64,000 nucleotides of DNA from JAJCZZ01 sp964569085 (GCA_964569085.1 CAZMTA010000005.1:62001-126000), one strand, 5' to 3'. Shown: positions 48,073-57,131, numbered from the stretch's first letter. Numbers and translations are program-made. The notes: generated from the sequence alone by a model not told the origin.

Positions 48073-49550
48073 CCGTGGGCCTCCAGGGGGACCAGCTCCC
48101 CGTCCTCGAGGACGGGGACCACCTCGTACAGGTCCACCCGGGAGCAGAGCGTCACGTCGTCCGAGTAGCCCAGCGAGACCAGGTTGCGCCCCGAGTCGCT
48201 GGCGAAGAAGTCGGCCTGGAGGGCGGAGGTCTGGGGGAGGGGCGGTCCGTGGAGGTGCACGCCCGGGCCCATGCTCCGGAAGATGAGGCCCGCCGTGAGC
48301 GCGTCCTCGGGGGCCTCCTGGTTGTTGCGCCCCGCCATGAGGAGCGTGATGGGCACCCCGGCCGCCCGGGCCTCCTCCACCGCCGCCCGGGCCACGGCTC
48401 CGGCGTTGAGCGTCGTGCCCACCAGGAGCGTGCCCTCGGGGTGGGCGGCCGCCAGGAGGCACTCGATGCCGTTGGTGGTGGTGAGCGTCAGCGTCCGGCC
48501 CCGGTACGCCCGGGCCAGGAGCTCGGTGGGGCTGTTGCCGTGGTCGCAGTGGGGGAGCTTGCGCCCCCCCCGCTCCCCGGCGGTGACGTCGCCGACGCAC
48601 TCGTCCACCCGCGCCACCGGCCGCACCGCCCGCATGCCGCCGGCCAGCGCGGTCACGATCATGGCGCTGGCGCGGAGCGCGTCGATGAGGACCACGACGC
48701 CCCCCCGCTCCCGGGCCGCCAGCGCGCCGTGGGCGCCGACCTCGGTGTACACGTCGACCCCGGAGAGGTGGAACTCGGCGAAGGTGTCGCCCCGGAGCCC
48801 GCCCCGGAGGGTGGCCAGGGGGATGGCGTCGGCCGGGGCCACGTTCCCCAGGCTCACCTGGGGCCCGAAGGCGCGGATGAGCCAGAGCTGCTGGGACTTC
48901 CGGGGGGCCTCGAAGACCAGCCGGTCCTCGCCGATGGACTCCACCAGGCGGGTGATGAGCTCCCGGTTGGGGCGCCCCTGGGCGTCGTAGATGCCCGACG
49001 TCCCGGCCTCCCGGGCCTCCAGGACCACGCGCTCCGCCCCGGCCTCCAGCTCCCGGAGCGCCATGTCCACCCGCTCCTCCAGCGTGAGGCGGGCGTCCTC
49101 GTCGGGGTCCTTCCGCCCGACCTCGCTCCAGACCCCGAAGCCGGCGTCCCGGACCCGCCCCACCAGGGCCACCTTCTCGGCCTCGTCCATGGGGTGGACC
49201 CCGTTGGAGACCTCCACCAGGTCGAGGCCGAGGTCGGCGGCCTCCTCCAGGAAGGCGTCCACCACGCCCTGGGCGTAGGCGATCTCCAGGATCGTCCCGC
49301 CGGTGCAGCAGCGGATCCCCGCCTCCCGGTAGAGCGCCAGCTTCTCCCGCAGGACGTCGCCGGGGGTCAGGCGCGCCGTGCCCCACCCCAGCTTGACCAC
49401 GTCGATCCAGGCGCCGGCGGTGCGGGTCAGGTCCGCCACCTCGGCGGGGCCCAGACCCCGGTCCAGCACCGAGGTGAGGCCGCGGGAGCGGGGCTTGGCC
49501 TGGAGGCCCGGCGCGTCCAGGGCCCCGAAGGCCGGTCCGTCGGGGCTCAC
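48069..49550 (-). CDS. ComA-ComB fusion: phosphosulfolactate synthase and phosphosulfolactate phosphatase
   Basis: A 493-residue bifunctional enzyme. Residues 19-260 are ComA: KPRSRGLTSVLDRGL, WIDVVKLGWGT, WSEVGRKDPDED, LEAREAGTSGIYDA and FEAPRKSQQ. It adds sulfite to phosphoenolpyruvate to give 2-phospho-3-sulfolactate. Residues 270-493 are ComB: VVVLIDALRASAMIVTALAG, GERGGRKLPHCDHGNSP and TLTTTNGIECLLAA. It removes the phosphate, giving 3-sulfolactate. In archaea these start coenzyme M synthesis from separate genes. No other coenzyme M gene is seen here, so the product may instead be used in a surface molecule or exported. The start overlaps the GT2 stop and its end overlaps the ATP-grasp start. 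Confidence 0.93.
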   Translation of the reverse strand: MSPDGPAFGALDAPGLQAKPRSRGLTSVLDRGLGPAEVADLTRTAGAWIDVVKLGWGTARLTPGDVLREKLALYREAGIRCCTGGTILEIAYAQGVVDAFLEEAADLGLDLVEVSNGVHPMDEAEKVALVGRVRDAGFGVWSEVGRKDPDEDARLTLEERVDMALRELEAGAERVVLEAREAGTSGIYDAQGRPNRELITRLVESIGEDRLVFEAPRKSQQLWLIRAFGPQVSLGNVAPADAIPLATLRGGLRGDTFAEFHLSGVDVYTEVGAHGALAARERGGVVVLIDALRASAMIVTALAGGMRAVRPVARVDECVGDVTAGERGGRKLPHCDHGNSPTELLARAYRGRTLTLTTTNGIECLLAAAHPEGTLLVGTTLNAGAVARAAVEEARAAGVPITLLMAGRNNQEAPEDALTAGLIFRSMGPGVHLHGPPLPQTSALQADFFASDSGRNLVSLGYSDDVTLCSRVDLYEVVPVLEDGELVPLEAHG

Positions 49551-50329
49551 GACGACCGCTCCGGGATCCGGGGCGCGTGGGCGGTGGACAGCCCCCCCGC
49601 GATGACCTCGCCGCGGTAGCGCGTCACCGACGCCTTCCCCACCCACACGTCCCGGAGCGCCCGGAGGATGGAGGAGGGGCGAACCGCCTTGGACGTCCCG
49701 TGGGCCCGGCCCCGGGCGGCGAACGGGGCCTCGCCGATGCGGAGGCGCGGCTTGCGCAGCACGGCCTTGGCCAGGAGCTCGGCCACGTAGGCGTGGCCCC
49801 CGGAGCGCACCTCGATCCCCTTGAAGGCCCAGGCCCGGTACATCTTCATGCCGTTCAGGTACCGGTAGTCGAAGCCGTAGAGGAAGTTGGCCACCCAGGT
49901 GAAGGCGTTGGAGGCCAGCCGCCGGCGGATGGGCCGGATGACCGGGTTCTGGAGGTAGCCCAGGATGACGTCGTGGTCCTCCCGCATCTCCATGAAGTTC
50001 TCGATGGAGTCGAAGAGGAACTCGTTGTCCCCGGGGATGACGGTGATCCAGGTGTCGGGATCGAGGCGCTCGTAGGCTTCGAGGACCGACCGGCCGAGCC
50101 CCAGGTTCTCCGGGTTGCGGTGCATGCGCACCCGGGCGTCGGCGGCGCACAGCTCCTCCATCCGGGCCGCGGTGCCGTCGCTGGAGCCGTCGTCGATGAG
50201 GAGGACCTCCACCGGCATGGGGAGCCGGTCCGCCACCTCGAGGACGTCGGCCACCGTCTCGCCCACGGCCCCCTCCTCGTTGAGGCAGGGGATGATGACG
50301 GTGAGGAGCTCGTCCGGAGCTTCGGACAC
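49547..50329 (-). CDS. GT2-family glycosyltransferase (dolichol-phosphate-mannose-synthase-like)
   Basis: A 260-residue GT-A enzyme. It has LLTVIIPCLNEEGAVGE at the start, VLLIDDGSSDGT, and GDNEF in place of the usual DxD, then AYVAELLAKAVLRK. There are no C-terminal membrane helices. It resembles the polyprenyl-phosphate sugar transferases (DPM1, ArnC-like), which would supply the lipid-linked sugar needed by the GT39-like enzyme in the facing operon. The GTG at 50329 is chosen because homology begins there. The Shine-Dalgarno is weak. It is first of a three-gene coupled operon. Confidence 0.87.
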   Translation of the reverse strand: MSEAPDELLTVIIPCLNEEGAVGETVADVLEVADRLPMPVEVLLIDDGSSDGTAARMEELCAADARVRMHRNPENLGLGRSVLEAYERLDPDTWITVIPGDNEFLFDSIENFMEMREDHDVILGYLQNPVIRPIRRRLASNAFTWVANFLYGFDYRYLNGMKMYRAWAFKGIEVRSGGHAYVAELLAKAVLRKPRLRIGEAPFAARGRAHGTSKAVRPSSILRALRDVWVGKASVTRYRGEVIAGGLSTAHAPRIPERSS

Positions 50330-50559
50330 GGGTGCGTTCCCGGGGAGAGGGACGTCGGCGCGGCGCGCGGGGATGGCGCTCCCAAAGTGCCAGGGGCGCG
50401 GAACGGGACGCAAGAAAGGGGGCGGGGCCGGGGCGCCCGTCGTCCGGGGCGGACCCTCGTCCCGGCGGCGGGGTGGGCCTATTCTCCGGGCCCCGGCTCG
50501 CCGCAGCCGGGGCGTGCGCCCGGGTCTCCGGCCCGCCGTCCCTCCGACCCCCTCGTGCC

Positions 50560-52080
50560 ATGACCGCGCTCCCCACCGCCTTCCGCCGCCCGGCCCTCCT
50601 CCTCGCCGCCGGGGTCGCCCTCCTCACGGGGGGCGCGGGCACCGCCATGCCGGCCGCGGCCCAGGAGATGGCCGGGGGCGACCTGGTGGTGGTGGGCGGC
50701 GTCCTGTGGGACGGGACCGGCGAGGGCGCCCGGCCCAACCCGGGCATCCTGGTGCGCAACGCGACCATCCTGGCGGTGGGCGGCCCGGCCTTCGCCACGG
50801 GGGAGGCGGGGAACGCCGCCGCCGCGGTGGCGGCCCGCGCCCGCGCCGCCGGGGCCCGCCTCCTGGAGCTCCCCGACGACGCCTTCGTCCTGCCGGGCCT
50901 CTTCGACCTCCACGCCCACTACGCCGTGGACCTCTTCGGCGAGGGTCGCGTGGACGAGTACACGGTGAACCCCGTGCTCTTCCTGGCCAACGGGGTGACG
51001 AGCACCTTCCCCGCCGGCGAGGTCGATCCGGCGGAGGCGGCCCGGGGGCGCGCCCGCATCGCCCGGGGGGAGATCCCGGGCCCCCGGGTCTTCGCGTCCG
51101 GACCGTACTGGGGCACGGCGCGTCCCGGGTGGGACGACGCCGCCATGACCCCCGACTCGGTGCGGGCCGAGGCGGCATGGTGGGCCGGTCGGGGGGTGCG
51201 GGGCTTCAAGGCCAAGAACATCGGCCCGGAGCAGCTCGCGGCGCTGGTGGAGGTGGCCCACGAGCACGGCCTGACCGTGACCGGACACCTGGGCTCGGGC
51301 TTCCGGGGGAGCGTGAACCCGCGGGACGCCCTCCTCCTGGGCATCGACCGGGTGGAGCACTTCCTGGGCGGCGACGTGCTTCCCGGGGACCGTCCGGCCT
51401 ATACCTCCCTGGAGGCCCTGGACATGGACGATCCGGCCACCGAGGCGGCGATCCGTCGGCAGGCGCGCCTCTTCGTGGAGCGGGGCGCGTACTTCGACGC
51501 GACGCTGACCGCCTACGGCTACTACGCCGACCGGGAGCCCGCGGTCTTCGGGTACTGGGCCGACGAGATGGGCTTCCTCACGCCCTACGCCCGCTCGGTG
51601 GTGGAGGCCCGGCTGCCCCGGGAGCCGGTGGAGCAGTTCCGGAAGATCTACTACGTGAAGCGGGAGACGGTGAAGGCGTTCCACGACGCCGGGGGCGCGG
51701 ACCGGCTCACCGTGGGCACCGACCACCCGAGCTGGGGCGAGTACTGGTCGGGCTTCGGCATCCACCGGGAGCTCCACGCCATGACGCTGTCCGGCATCCC
51801 CGCGGCCACGGCGCTCCAGGCAGCCACCCGCAACGCCGCCCGGGCGCTGAACGCCGGGGAGCGCCTCGGCACGGTGGAGGCGGGCAAGTACGCCGACCTG
51901 TACGTGGTGCGGGGGAACCCCCTGGAGGACATCCGGGCCACCCGGGACGGCCTCTGGGTGGTGCGGGCCGGGAGGGTCCACGATCCCGCCGCGCTCCTGG
52001 AGTCGGTGCGGGGGCGGATGGGCCCGGCCTCCGAGGCCGAGGCCGACTGGTGGAAGGGCGACCTGAGGCTGGGCCGATGA
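50560..52080 (+). CDS. Secreted amidohydrolase-family protein
   Basis: A 506-residue exported metal-dependent hydrolase (signal ending near PAAAQ). The amidohydrolase barrel has the metal motif LFDLHAHYAVDLFG, the Lys in GFKAKNIG (possible carbamylated ligand), HLGSG, and TVGTDHPSWGEYW with the catalytic Asp; NAARALNAGERLGTVEAGKYADLYVV closes the fold. Substrates in this group are diverse (imidazolonepropionase-, prolidase- or dihydroorotase-like), so none is assigned. A 9-bp hairpin (50490-50513) lies in the leader and a TATTCT at 50480 may be a -10 element. The stop overlaps the next gene's ATG (ATGA). Confidence 0.85.
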   Translation: MTALPTAFRRPALLLAAGVALLTGGAGTAMPAAAQEMAGGDLVVVGGVLWDGTGEGARPNPGILVRNATILAVGGPAFATGEAGNAAAAVAARARAAGARLLELPDDAFVLPGLFDLHAHYAVDLFGEGRVDEYTVNPVLFLANGVTSTFPAGEVDPAEAARGRARIARGEIPGPRVFASGPYWGTARPGWDDAAMTPDSVRAEAAWWAGRGVRGFKAKNIGPEQLAALVEVAHEHGLTVTGHLGSGFRGSVNPRDALLLGIDRVEHFLGGDVLPGDRPAYTSLEALDMDDPATEAAIRRQARLFVERGAYFDATLTAYGYYADREPAVFGYWADEMGFLTPYARSVVEARLPREPVEQFRKIYYVKRETVKAFHDAGGADRLTVGTDHPSWGEYWSGFGIHRELHAMTLSGIPAATALQAATRNAARALNAGERLGTVEAGKYADLYVVRGNPLEDIRATRDGLWVVRAGRVHDPAALLESVRGRMGPASEAEADWWKGDLRLGR

Positions 52081-52637
52081 GCGGCGCCGACCCGGACCGG
52101 GTCCTCCTCCCCGCGGACCTGGAGGTGGTGGACGAGACGCTCCGGGAGCTCCGGGAGGAGGAGGGGCCGGTGGACCGGGGCCCCCTGGGCTGCGTCCTGG
52201 CGCTCCCCGCCTTCCTGGCGCTCCTGGTGGTGCCGGTCCTGGGGCGTCAGTTCGGGCTCCCCCAGCGGGTGGCCACCCCCATGATCATCGCCTCGGTGGT
52301 GCTCCTGGTGGTGGGGCTGGTCCTCTGGTTCACCGCCGGCGGGTTCGTGCGGGGCCACGTGTCCGCCGCCGCCGAGGCGGCCCTCCGCACCCTGGAGGCG
52401 TGGACCCCCGAGGCCGGGCACCGGGTGGAGGCGCTGCGGGCCGCCACGCTCCTGGTCATGAGCGCCTACGCCAGCTACGGCCCCACCACCTCCCGGACCT
52501 TCGACCCAGACGAGGCGCGCAAGCGGCTCGGCCCCACCGTCCTCCTGGTGGAGGCGGTGGAGCGCCACCTGGTGGAGAAGGGCGTGACCTACCGGGTGTT
52601 CACGGAAGGGGAGGAGGGAGAGCTGGAGGGGGAGTAG
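52077..52637 (+). CDS. Small membrane protein, unknown function
   Basis: A 186-residue protein with two hydrophobic helices near residues 40-57 and 65-88 (VLALPAFLALLVVPVLG; PMIIASVVLLVVGLVLWF) and an extended C-terminal cytoplasmic part. No motif recognised. It is translationally coupled to the amidohydrolase (ATGA). It converges with the helical-repeat gene, whose stop is 10 bases away. Confidence 0.7.
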   Translation: MSGADPDRVLLPADLEVVDETLRELREEEGPVDRGPLGCVLALPAFLALLVVPVLGRQFGLPQRVATPMIIASVVLLVVGLVLWFTAGGFVRGHVSAAAEAALRTLEAWTPEAGHRVEALRAATLLVMSAYASYGPTTSRTFDPDEARKRLGPTVLLVEAVERHLVEKGVTYRVFTEGEEGELEGE

Positions 52638-52647
52638 GCCCGCCCTC

Positions 52648-54267
52648 TCAGTACCGCGACCCCCGGAGCCAGTGGTCCGCCCGGGCCCACGCCTCCTCCA
52701 GCTCCTCGGCCACGGCGTCGGCCTCCGCGTTCCTGCCCTGGCCCCGGAGCGCCTCCTCCAGGCCGTACAGGGACCACCCGTTGTGGGGGTGGTCCTCCAG
52801 GGACGCCCGGTAGACCTCCTCGGCCCCGGCGAGCTCGCCGGCCTCCAGGAGGTGGGCGCCCAGCCAGTGCCGCGCCGTGAACGGGAGCGGCTCGGGCTCG
52901 TCGTAGCGGAGCCCGTCCTCGATCTCCACGGCTTCCTCCAGGACGGCGATGGCCCGCGCGTCCTCGCCGGAGGCCTTCAGGATCTCCGCCTCCAGGATGC
53001 CCCCCACGACGCCCATGAGCTGCTCGGCGGAGTGGCCCCGGAACTGGGCGTCCTCGGATGCGGCGGCCCGCACCTTCTCCAGGTGGGCCCGGGCCATGAT
53101 CTCGTCGCCGGAGCGGAGGTGGGCGTACCCCCGGCCGAAGTCCCAGAAGCCCCTGGGGATCGTGGACTCCGGCGCGTCCTCCAGGGCCAGGATCTCGTCG
53201 AAGCGCCCGAAGCGGAACAGCGTGAGGACGTGGTAGAACACCCCGTCCGCCATCAGCTTGCCGTAGTCCTTCCCGGCCTGGATGGCCACGCCGCCCTGGC
53301 CGTCGTACGACGCCGCGAAGAGGAGCATGTGGAGGTTGTGGGACGGGTAGATGGCGAAACCCTTCCCCTCCCGCGCCTTCAGGTCCGAGTGCCACGCGTC
53401 GATGTTGGCGCGCACGGCGTCGCCCCAGCGGCCCACGCGGTTGTAGGTGTGGGACGGCATGTGCTGGATGTGGCTCGCGCCGGGGATGGACTGGCCCAGG
53501 TACGCGGCGCACGCCTCGGCCTTCTCCGGCGCCTGGGTGGGCTCGGTGGCGTGGACGTAGAGGTGGCACGCGCCGGGGTGGGTGACGTCCAGATCCAGGG
53601 TGTGCTCCAGGACGCGGTGGATGTGCGCGACCTCGGGCTTCTCCAGGTCCCAGCGGCCCCGCCGGGGCTCCAGGAGCATGAGGGCCTCGCCGTAGAGCGT
53701 GCCCACCTCCACGTCGTCGGGGAAGCGCTCGAAGACCTCGCCCATGGCCCGGGCGTAGACGGTGTCGAGGCGCTCCCGGCGGACCTCGTCGTGCTCGGCC
53801 TCGTAGCGCCGGGCCATCGCCTCCATCATGGCGCGCTCCACGTCGGAGGCGCCGTGGTCGTCCGCCACCTCCAGCGCACGGGCGATGGCGTACGTGGCCC
53901 GGGGGGCGTCGGCGGCCGTCATGGGCCCGTTGAGGTAGGGCCCCCAGGCCCACGCCTCGCCGAACCAGCACATGGCGCAGGTCGGGTCCAGCTCCGCGGC
54001 GTGGTGGAAGGAGCGCGCCGCCGACGAGGGCGCGAAGGCGTACAGGAGCTGCATCCCCTGGTCGAAGTACGCCTGGGCCTCGGGGACGTCGCTGGCGGGG
54101 CGGGTGAAGGGCCCCAGCGCCTCGGAGGTGAGGGGCATGGGGTCGGAGAAGGTCACCGGGTAGTCCGGCGTCTCCTGGGCCAGGCTCGCCGCCGGCGCGG
54201 CCGCCGCGACCAGGCCGGCCCCGAGGAGCCCGAGCGCCATCGCCTGGAGCCGCGTCCGCGCCGTCAC
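52648..54267 (-). CDS. Secreted tetratricopeptide-repeat protein
   Basis: A 539-residue exported protein with a signal peptide (ASLAQ) and many TPR-like helices (SFHHAAELDPTCAMCWFGEA, HLEKVRAAASED, EVYRASLEDHPHNGWSLYGL). The CAMCW segment occurs in a widespread family of TPR proteins and is not a heme site, as no His follows. Function is unknown; such repeats usually bind proteins. It starts at GTG overlapping the stop of the lipoprotein gene upstream (GTGA), so the two are co-translated. Confidence 0.78.
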   Translation of the reverse strand: MTARTRLQAMALGLLGAGLVAAAAPAASLAQETPDYPVTFSDPMPLTSEALGPFTRPASDVPEAQAYFDQGMQLLYAFAPSSAARSFHHAAELDPTCAMCWFGEAWAWGPYLNGPMTAADAPRATYAIARALEVADDHGASDVERAMMEAMARRYEAEHDEVRRERLDTVYARAMGEVFERFPDDVEVGTLYGEALMLLEPRRGRWDLEKPEVAHIHRVLEHTLDLDVTHPGACHLYVHATEPTQAPEKAEACAAYLGQSIPGASHIQHMPSHTYNRVGRWGDAVRANIDAWHSDLKAREGKGFAIYPSHNLHMLLFAASYDGQGGVAIQAGKDYGKLMADGVFYHVLTLFRFGRFDEILALEDAPESTIPRGFWDFGRGYAHLRSGDEIMARAHLEKVRAAASEDAQFRGHSAEQLMGVVGGILEAEILKASGEDARAIAVLEEAVEIEDGLRYDEPEPLPFTARHWLGAHLLEAGELAGAEEVYRASLEDHPHNGWSLYGLEEALRGQGRNAEADAVAEELEEAWARADHWLRGSRY

Positions 54268-55127
54268 GACGCGCCCTCCCCGTCGCCCGCGTCCCCGGGG
54301 GGCGAGAACACGCCCGAGGGCACTTCGGTGGACGCCTCCAGCTCCTCGAAGCGCAGCCCCAGGTTCCCGTCCAGGTCCACCCGGTTGGGGGAGAGCAGGA
54401 TGGGGCCGTACCGCTCCCAGTCGGTCCACGCCATGGTGAAGCGGGGGGCGCTGTCCGAGGCCTCGGTGTAGTGCTGCCAGTACGCCATGCGGTTCGTCTC
54501 CGGGTCGACCCAGCCTCGGTACTTGTTCTGCGGCGTGAGCCCGACCTCCTCGAAGGTGAGCTCCACCACCTCGTAGCTCCGCCCCTCCAGCTCCCGCTCG
54601 CCCAGGTACTCGGCCCGCACCCCCGGGTCGTCCCACTTGTAGGGCATGAGGAGCCAGTAGGAGTCGTTGATGAACATGGAGTGGGCGCGCCGGGCCAGCG
54701 AGTCGGCCCGGGCCGCGTCCTCCACACGCTCCCCGTCCAGCCAGATCCGCTCCGTCCCGGTGGGGTCGTTCACGTTGAAGAGCGCCGTCATCTCCTGGTC
54801 GCCCACCGGGGCGCGGACGCGGTAGCGCCCGCCCCAGAGGTCCCAGCGGTGGTGGCGGCGGGTGACGTTGCCCTCCCCCCGGTCGACCACGAAGGCGAAC
54901 TGGAGGTAGCGCAGCCGCGTCCGCCCGTCGTCGGGCGCCATCTCCGCCATCATGGCGTCGTAGATCCGCGCCACCTCCCGGTCCTGGAAGTCCCGGGGCG
55001 GGGCCTCGGTGTCGGGGCGGGCCGCCGGAGGAGTCTCGGCGTCGGCGGGGGGCTCGGCGTCTCCGCACCCCGGCAGGGCCAGGGAGGCGAGGAGCGCGAG
55101 GGCGGGTAGGGAGCGGAATGCGCGCAT
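54264..55127 (-). CDS. Lipoprotein with lipoprotein-carrier-like fold
   Basis: A 287-residue lipoprotein: hydrophobic signal LPALALLASLALPGC, then a Glu/Pro/Ala linker and a beta-rich domain. The WDLWGGRYRVRAPVG, NDSYWLLMPYKWDDPG and VDPETNRMAYWQHYT segments resemble the DUF6503 and LolA-like proteins of Bacteroidota. These bind hydrophobic molecules. The ATG at 55127 gives the signal first; the frame continues upstream without support. Its partner downstream is the TPR protein. Confidence 0.72.
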   Translation of the reverse strand: MRAFRSLPALALLASLALPGCGDAEPPADAETPPAARPDTEAPPRDFQDREVARIYDAMMAEMAPDDGRTRLRYLQFAFVVDRGEGNVTRRHHRWDLWGGRYRVRAPVGDQEMTALFNVNDPTGTERIWLDGERVEDAARADSLARRAHSMFINDSYWLLMPYKWDDPGVRAEYLGERELEGRSYEVVELTFEEVGLTPQNKYRGWVDPETNRMAYWQHYTEASDSAPRFTMAWTDWERYGPILLSPNRVDLDGNLGLRFEELEASTEVPSGVFSPPGDAGDGEGAS

Positions 55128-55218
55128 GGCGGGGAGGGTCCGGAGGGCCGGGAAGGCGAGCCCGGCGAATGTAGCCGTGGGCGCCGGAACCAGCGAGGGC
55201 GTGGGGGGTGCCACCCCC

Positions 55219-55629
55219 ATGGCCATCGACCTCCGCTGGTGGGACGAGGAGCACCTGCTCGAATACCGTTGCTCGGGCGACGTGGACGGGCCCGAGCTCC
55301 TGGCCGCCAACCGCGCGGCCCTCGCCGACGAGCGCTTCCCCTCGGTGCGCACGCAGCTCTGCGACATGCGGTGGGTGTCGTCCTTCGAGATCAGCCGCGA
55401 GGAGATCCGGGACATCGTCGAGCTGGACCTGCGGGCCTCGGACCTGGCGCCCGGGTGCGACCGGGTGGCCATCGTGGCGGAGGACGACCTGATCTACGGG
55501 TTCGCCCGCATGTACGAGCTGACCCTCGACGGGCGGGTGCCGGGCTGGGAGGTCGGCGTCTTCCGCGAGCGCGCCGAGGCGGTCGCGTGGCTCGAGGTTC
55601 CCGACCCGGATCCCCATCCCGCTCCCTGA
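55219..55629 (+). CDS. SpoIIAA/STAS-like single-domain protein
   Basis: A 136-residue protein with an alternating alpha/beta pattern: MAIDLRWWDEEHLLEYRCSG, then RWVSSFEISREEIRDIVELD and RVAIVAEDDLIYGFARM. This fits the SpoIIAA-like (PF11964-type) branch of the STAS superfamily, whose role is unclear. No conserved phosphorylatable Ser is evident to me. It lies divergent from the lipoprotein gene and nine bases before a small membrane protein. Confidence 0.6.
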   Translation: MAIDLRWWDEEHLLEYRCSGDVDGPELLAANRAALADERFPSVRTQLCDMRWVSSFEISREEIRDIVELDLRASDLAPGCDRVAIVAEDDLIYGFARMYELTLDGRVPGWEVGVFRERAEAVAWLEVPDPDPHPAP

Positions 55630-55638
55630 CCGAGATCC

Positions 55639-55944
55639 ATGCTCCGAGCCTTCCTGACCTTCCTGGCGGCCCTGGTGGGCACCGCCGTCCTGGTGGCGGC
55701 CACCGCCGCGCCGGGCACGCCCCTCTGGACCGCCCTGGTGGCGGGAGTGGGCGCGGGCTTCCTGGCCGCCACCGTGGTGGGCATGGAGGAGGGGCTCACC
55801 GAAGACCTGGCCAAGGCCGCGATCTTCGGCTTCGTGGGCGCGGCCCTGCTCTGGATGGACATGCCCGGGTGGGTGGGCTGGCCGCTGGTGCTGGGCCCCT
55901 GGGTGGGGCTCGTGGGGAACCGACGGCCCGCCGACCCGGCCTGA
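55639..55944 (+). CDS. Small membrane protein, unknown function
   Basis: A 101-residue protein with three hydrophobic helices (LRAFLTFLAALVGTAVLVAA; LVAGVGAGFLAATVVG; AAIFGFVGAALLWMDM). No family recognised. It follows the SpoIIAA-like gene by nine bases. A hairpin overlaps its stop. Confidence 0.6.
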   Translation: MLRAFLTFLAALVGTAVLVAATAAPGTPLWTALVAGVGAGFLAATVVGMEEGLTEDLAKAAIFGFVGAALLWMDMPGWVGWPLVLGPWVGLVGNRRPADPA

Positions 55945-55960
55945 GGCCGGCGGGCCGTCG
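55921..55960. terminator. Hairpin overlapping the end of the small membrane protein gene
   Basis: A perfect 13-bp stem (CGACGGCCCGCCG/CGGCGGGCCGTCG) whose loop contains the TGA stop. It lies just before the stop of the convergent membrane-protein gene and can terminate in both directions. Confidence 0.6.
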
Positions 55961-55969
55961 GAGGCCCGC

Positions 55970-56539
55970 TCAGCTCCCGGGCCAGAGCCAGCCGAAGGCG
56001 CCGGCCGTCAGGAGCCCGTAGATCAGGCCGTCGAAGACGTTCTTGAACGTGGTGCTCCACTTCTGCCCGTACCAGATGGAGCGCTGCATGACCCCCAGGC
56101 CGTATCCGGCGAAGGCCGAGGCCCCGGCCAGCTGGAAGACGTTCAGGTAGTCGGCCCCGGGCGCGAGCGCCACGCCGGCGATGTACCCGGCGAAGAGGCT
56201 CACCAGCAGGCAGTAGACGAACCACTGGGCCAGCTGGGCGCTCATGTCGAAGGGGTCGCCCTTGGGAAGGACGGTCATGAAGGCCACCGGCCCCGCGGCG
56301 GCACGGGCCTGGAAGTCCTCGCTCTTCATGACCTCCGGGTCGCCGCCGGCGTAGGGCACCACGTAGTCCCCCGGCGGGATGTCGTAGCGGCGGAGGTCGG
56401 CCATCACCTCGTCTTCCGCGGGGAGCCCGGCGAAGTCCGACCGGTGGTAGGGGAGGAACATGTGGATGACGGACGAGGCCGCGAAGACCAGGACCGCCGC
56501 CACCAGGATGGGGAGCCACAGCGCGAGGATCGGGACCAT
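55970..56539 (-). CDS. Predicted inner-membrane protein, unknown function
   Basis: A 189-residue protein with an N-terminal helix (ALWLPILVAAVLVFAASSVI), a soluble loop of about 75 residues (HRSDFAGLPAEDEVMADLRR) and three more helices. Related proteins of unknown function are common in Gemmatimonadota and relatives. AGGAG six bases before the ATG gives the start. Confidence 0.65.
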   Translation of the reverse strand: MVPILALWLPILVAAVLVFAASSVIHMFLPYHRSDFAGLPAEDEVMADLRRYDIPPGDYVVPYAGGDPEVMKSEDFQARAAAGPVAFMTVLPKGDPFDMSAQLAQWFVYCLLVSLFAGYIAGVALAPGADYLNVFQLAGASAFAGYGLGVMQRSIWYGQKWSTTFKNVFDGLIYGLLTAGAFGWLWPGS

Positions 56540-56657
56540 CGGTCGCTCCTGTCGGGGGTGAGCCTGGCTCAATAGGTGGAGCCGGGCCCCCGGGAGCAAG
56601 CGAGGGCGTGCCGGCGCGTCCGGGGCGGGCGCCGGGGCGGGGTGACGGCCCCGGAGG

Positions 56658-57131
56658 TCAGTGGGGGAGGTGGGGCTTGAGCAGCCCGTAGCACCAGGCG
56701 CCGAGGACGGCGCCCAGGAGCCCCGCCACCATGACCGGGATGCCCGCGCCCACCAGGGCGAAGAGGGGTCCCGGGCAGGCGCCCACCAGCCCCCAGCCGA
56801 GCCCGAAGACCGTGCCGCCCAGGATGTGGTTGGGCCGGGGCCGTGCCGACGCGGGGTCCGGCCAGGGGATGGCCTCGCCGCGGACGGTCCGGGCGCCCCG
56901 CCGCTTCATGACGGCCAGGGAGAGCGCCCCCACCGCCACGGCCAGGCCGATGACGCCGTACATGTGGACCGCCTGGAAGCGGAACATCTCCTGGATGCGG
57001 AACCAGGACGCCACCTCGCTCTTGATGAAGATGGTCCCCAGCCAGACCCCCAGGAGGAAGTAGACCGCCAGGGACTCCCGGCGTCCCCGGGGGGCCTCGG
57101 TCCGGGCGGGCGCGTCGGTGGCCACGCTCAC
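56658..57131 (-). CDS. YeeE/YedE-family sulfur transporter, second half
   Basis: A 157-residue membrane protein with four helices. The GTVFGLGWGLVGACPG segment holds the conserved Cys of the YeeE/YedE family, whose full-length members (TsuA) carry thiosulfate. It is the downstream half of a pair encoded by two overlapping genes (GTGA with the 192-residue partner). Together they should make one channel. A possible role is taking up sulfur compounds for the sulfite used by the ComA-ComB fusion, but the two are 7 kb apart and this is only a suggestion. Confidence 0.85.
   Translation of the reverse strand: MSVATDAPARTEAPRGRRESLAVYFLLGVWLGTIFIKSEVASWFRIQEMFRFQAVHMYGVIGLAVAVGALSLAVMKRRGARTVRGEAIPWPDPASARPRPNHILGGTVFGLGWGLVGACPGPLFALVGAGIPVMVAGLLGAVLGAWCYGLLKPHLPH

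Noticed and set aside
48069..50329. A complete coenzyme M biosynthesis cluster
   Set aside because: Only the ComA and ComB functions are recognised. ComC, ComDE or the bacterial equivalents are not seen, so the end product is left open.
48069..50798. A 909-residue single gene covering the ComA-ComB and GT2 region
   Set aside because: Upstream of the GTG at 49550 the frame is a shadow of the GT2 gene, which is well supported in its own frame and coupled by GTGA.
52648..54267. A c-type cytochrome based on the CAMC pair
   Set aside because: The sequence is CAMCW, without the His needed for heme attachment; it belongs to a TPR protein family with this motif.
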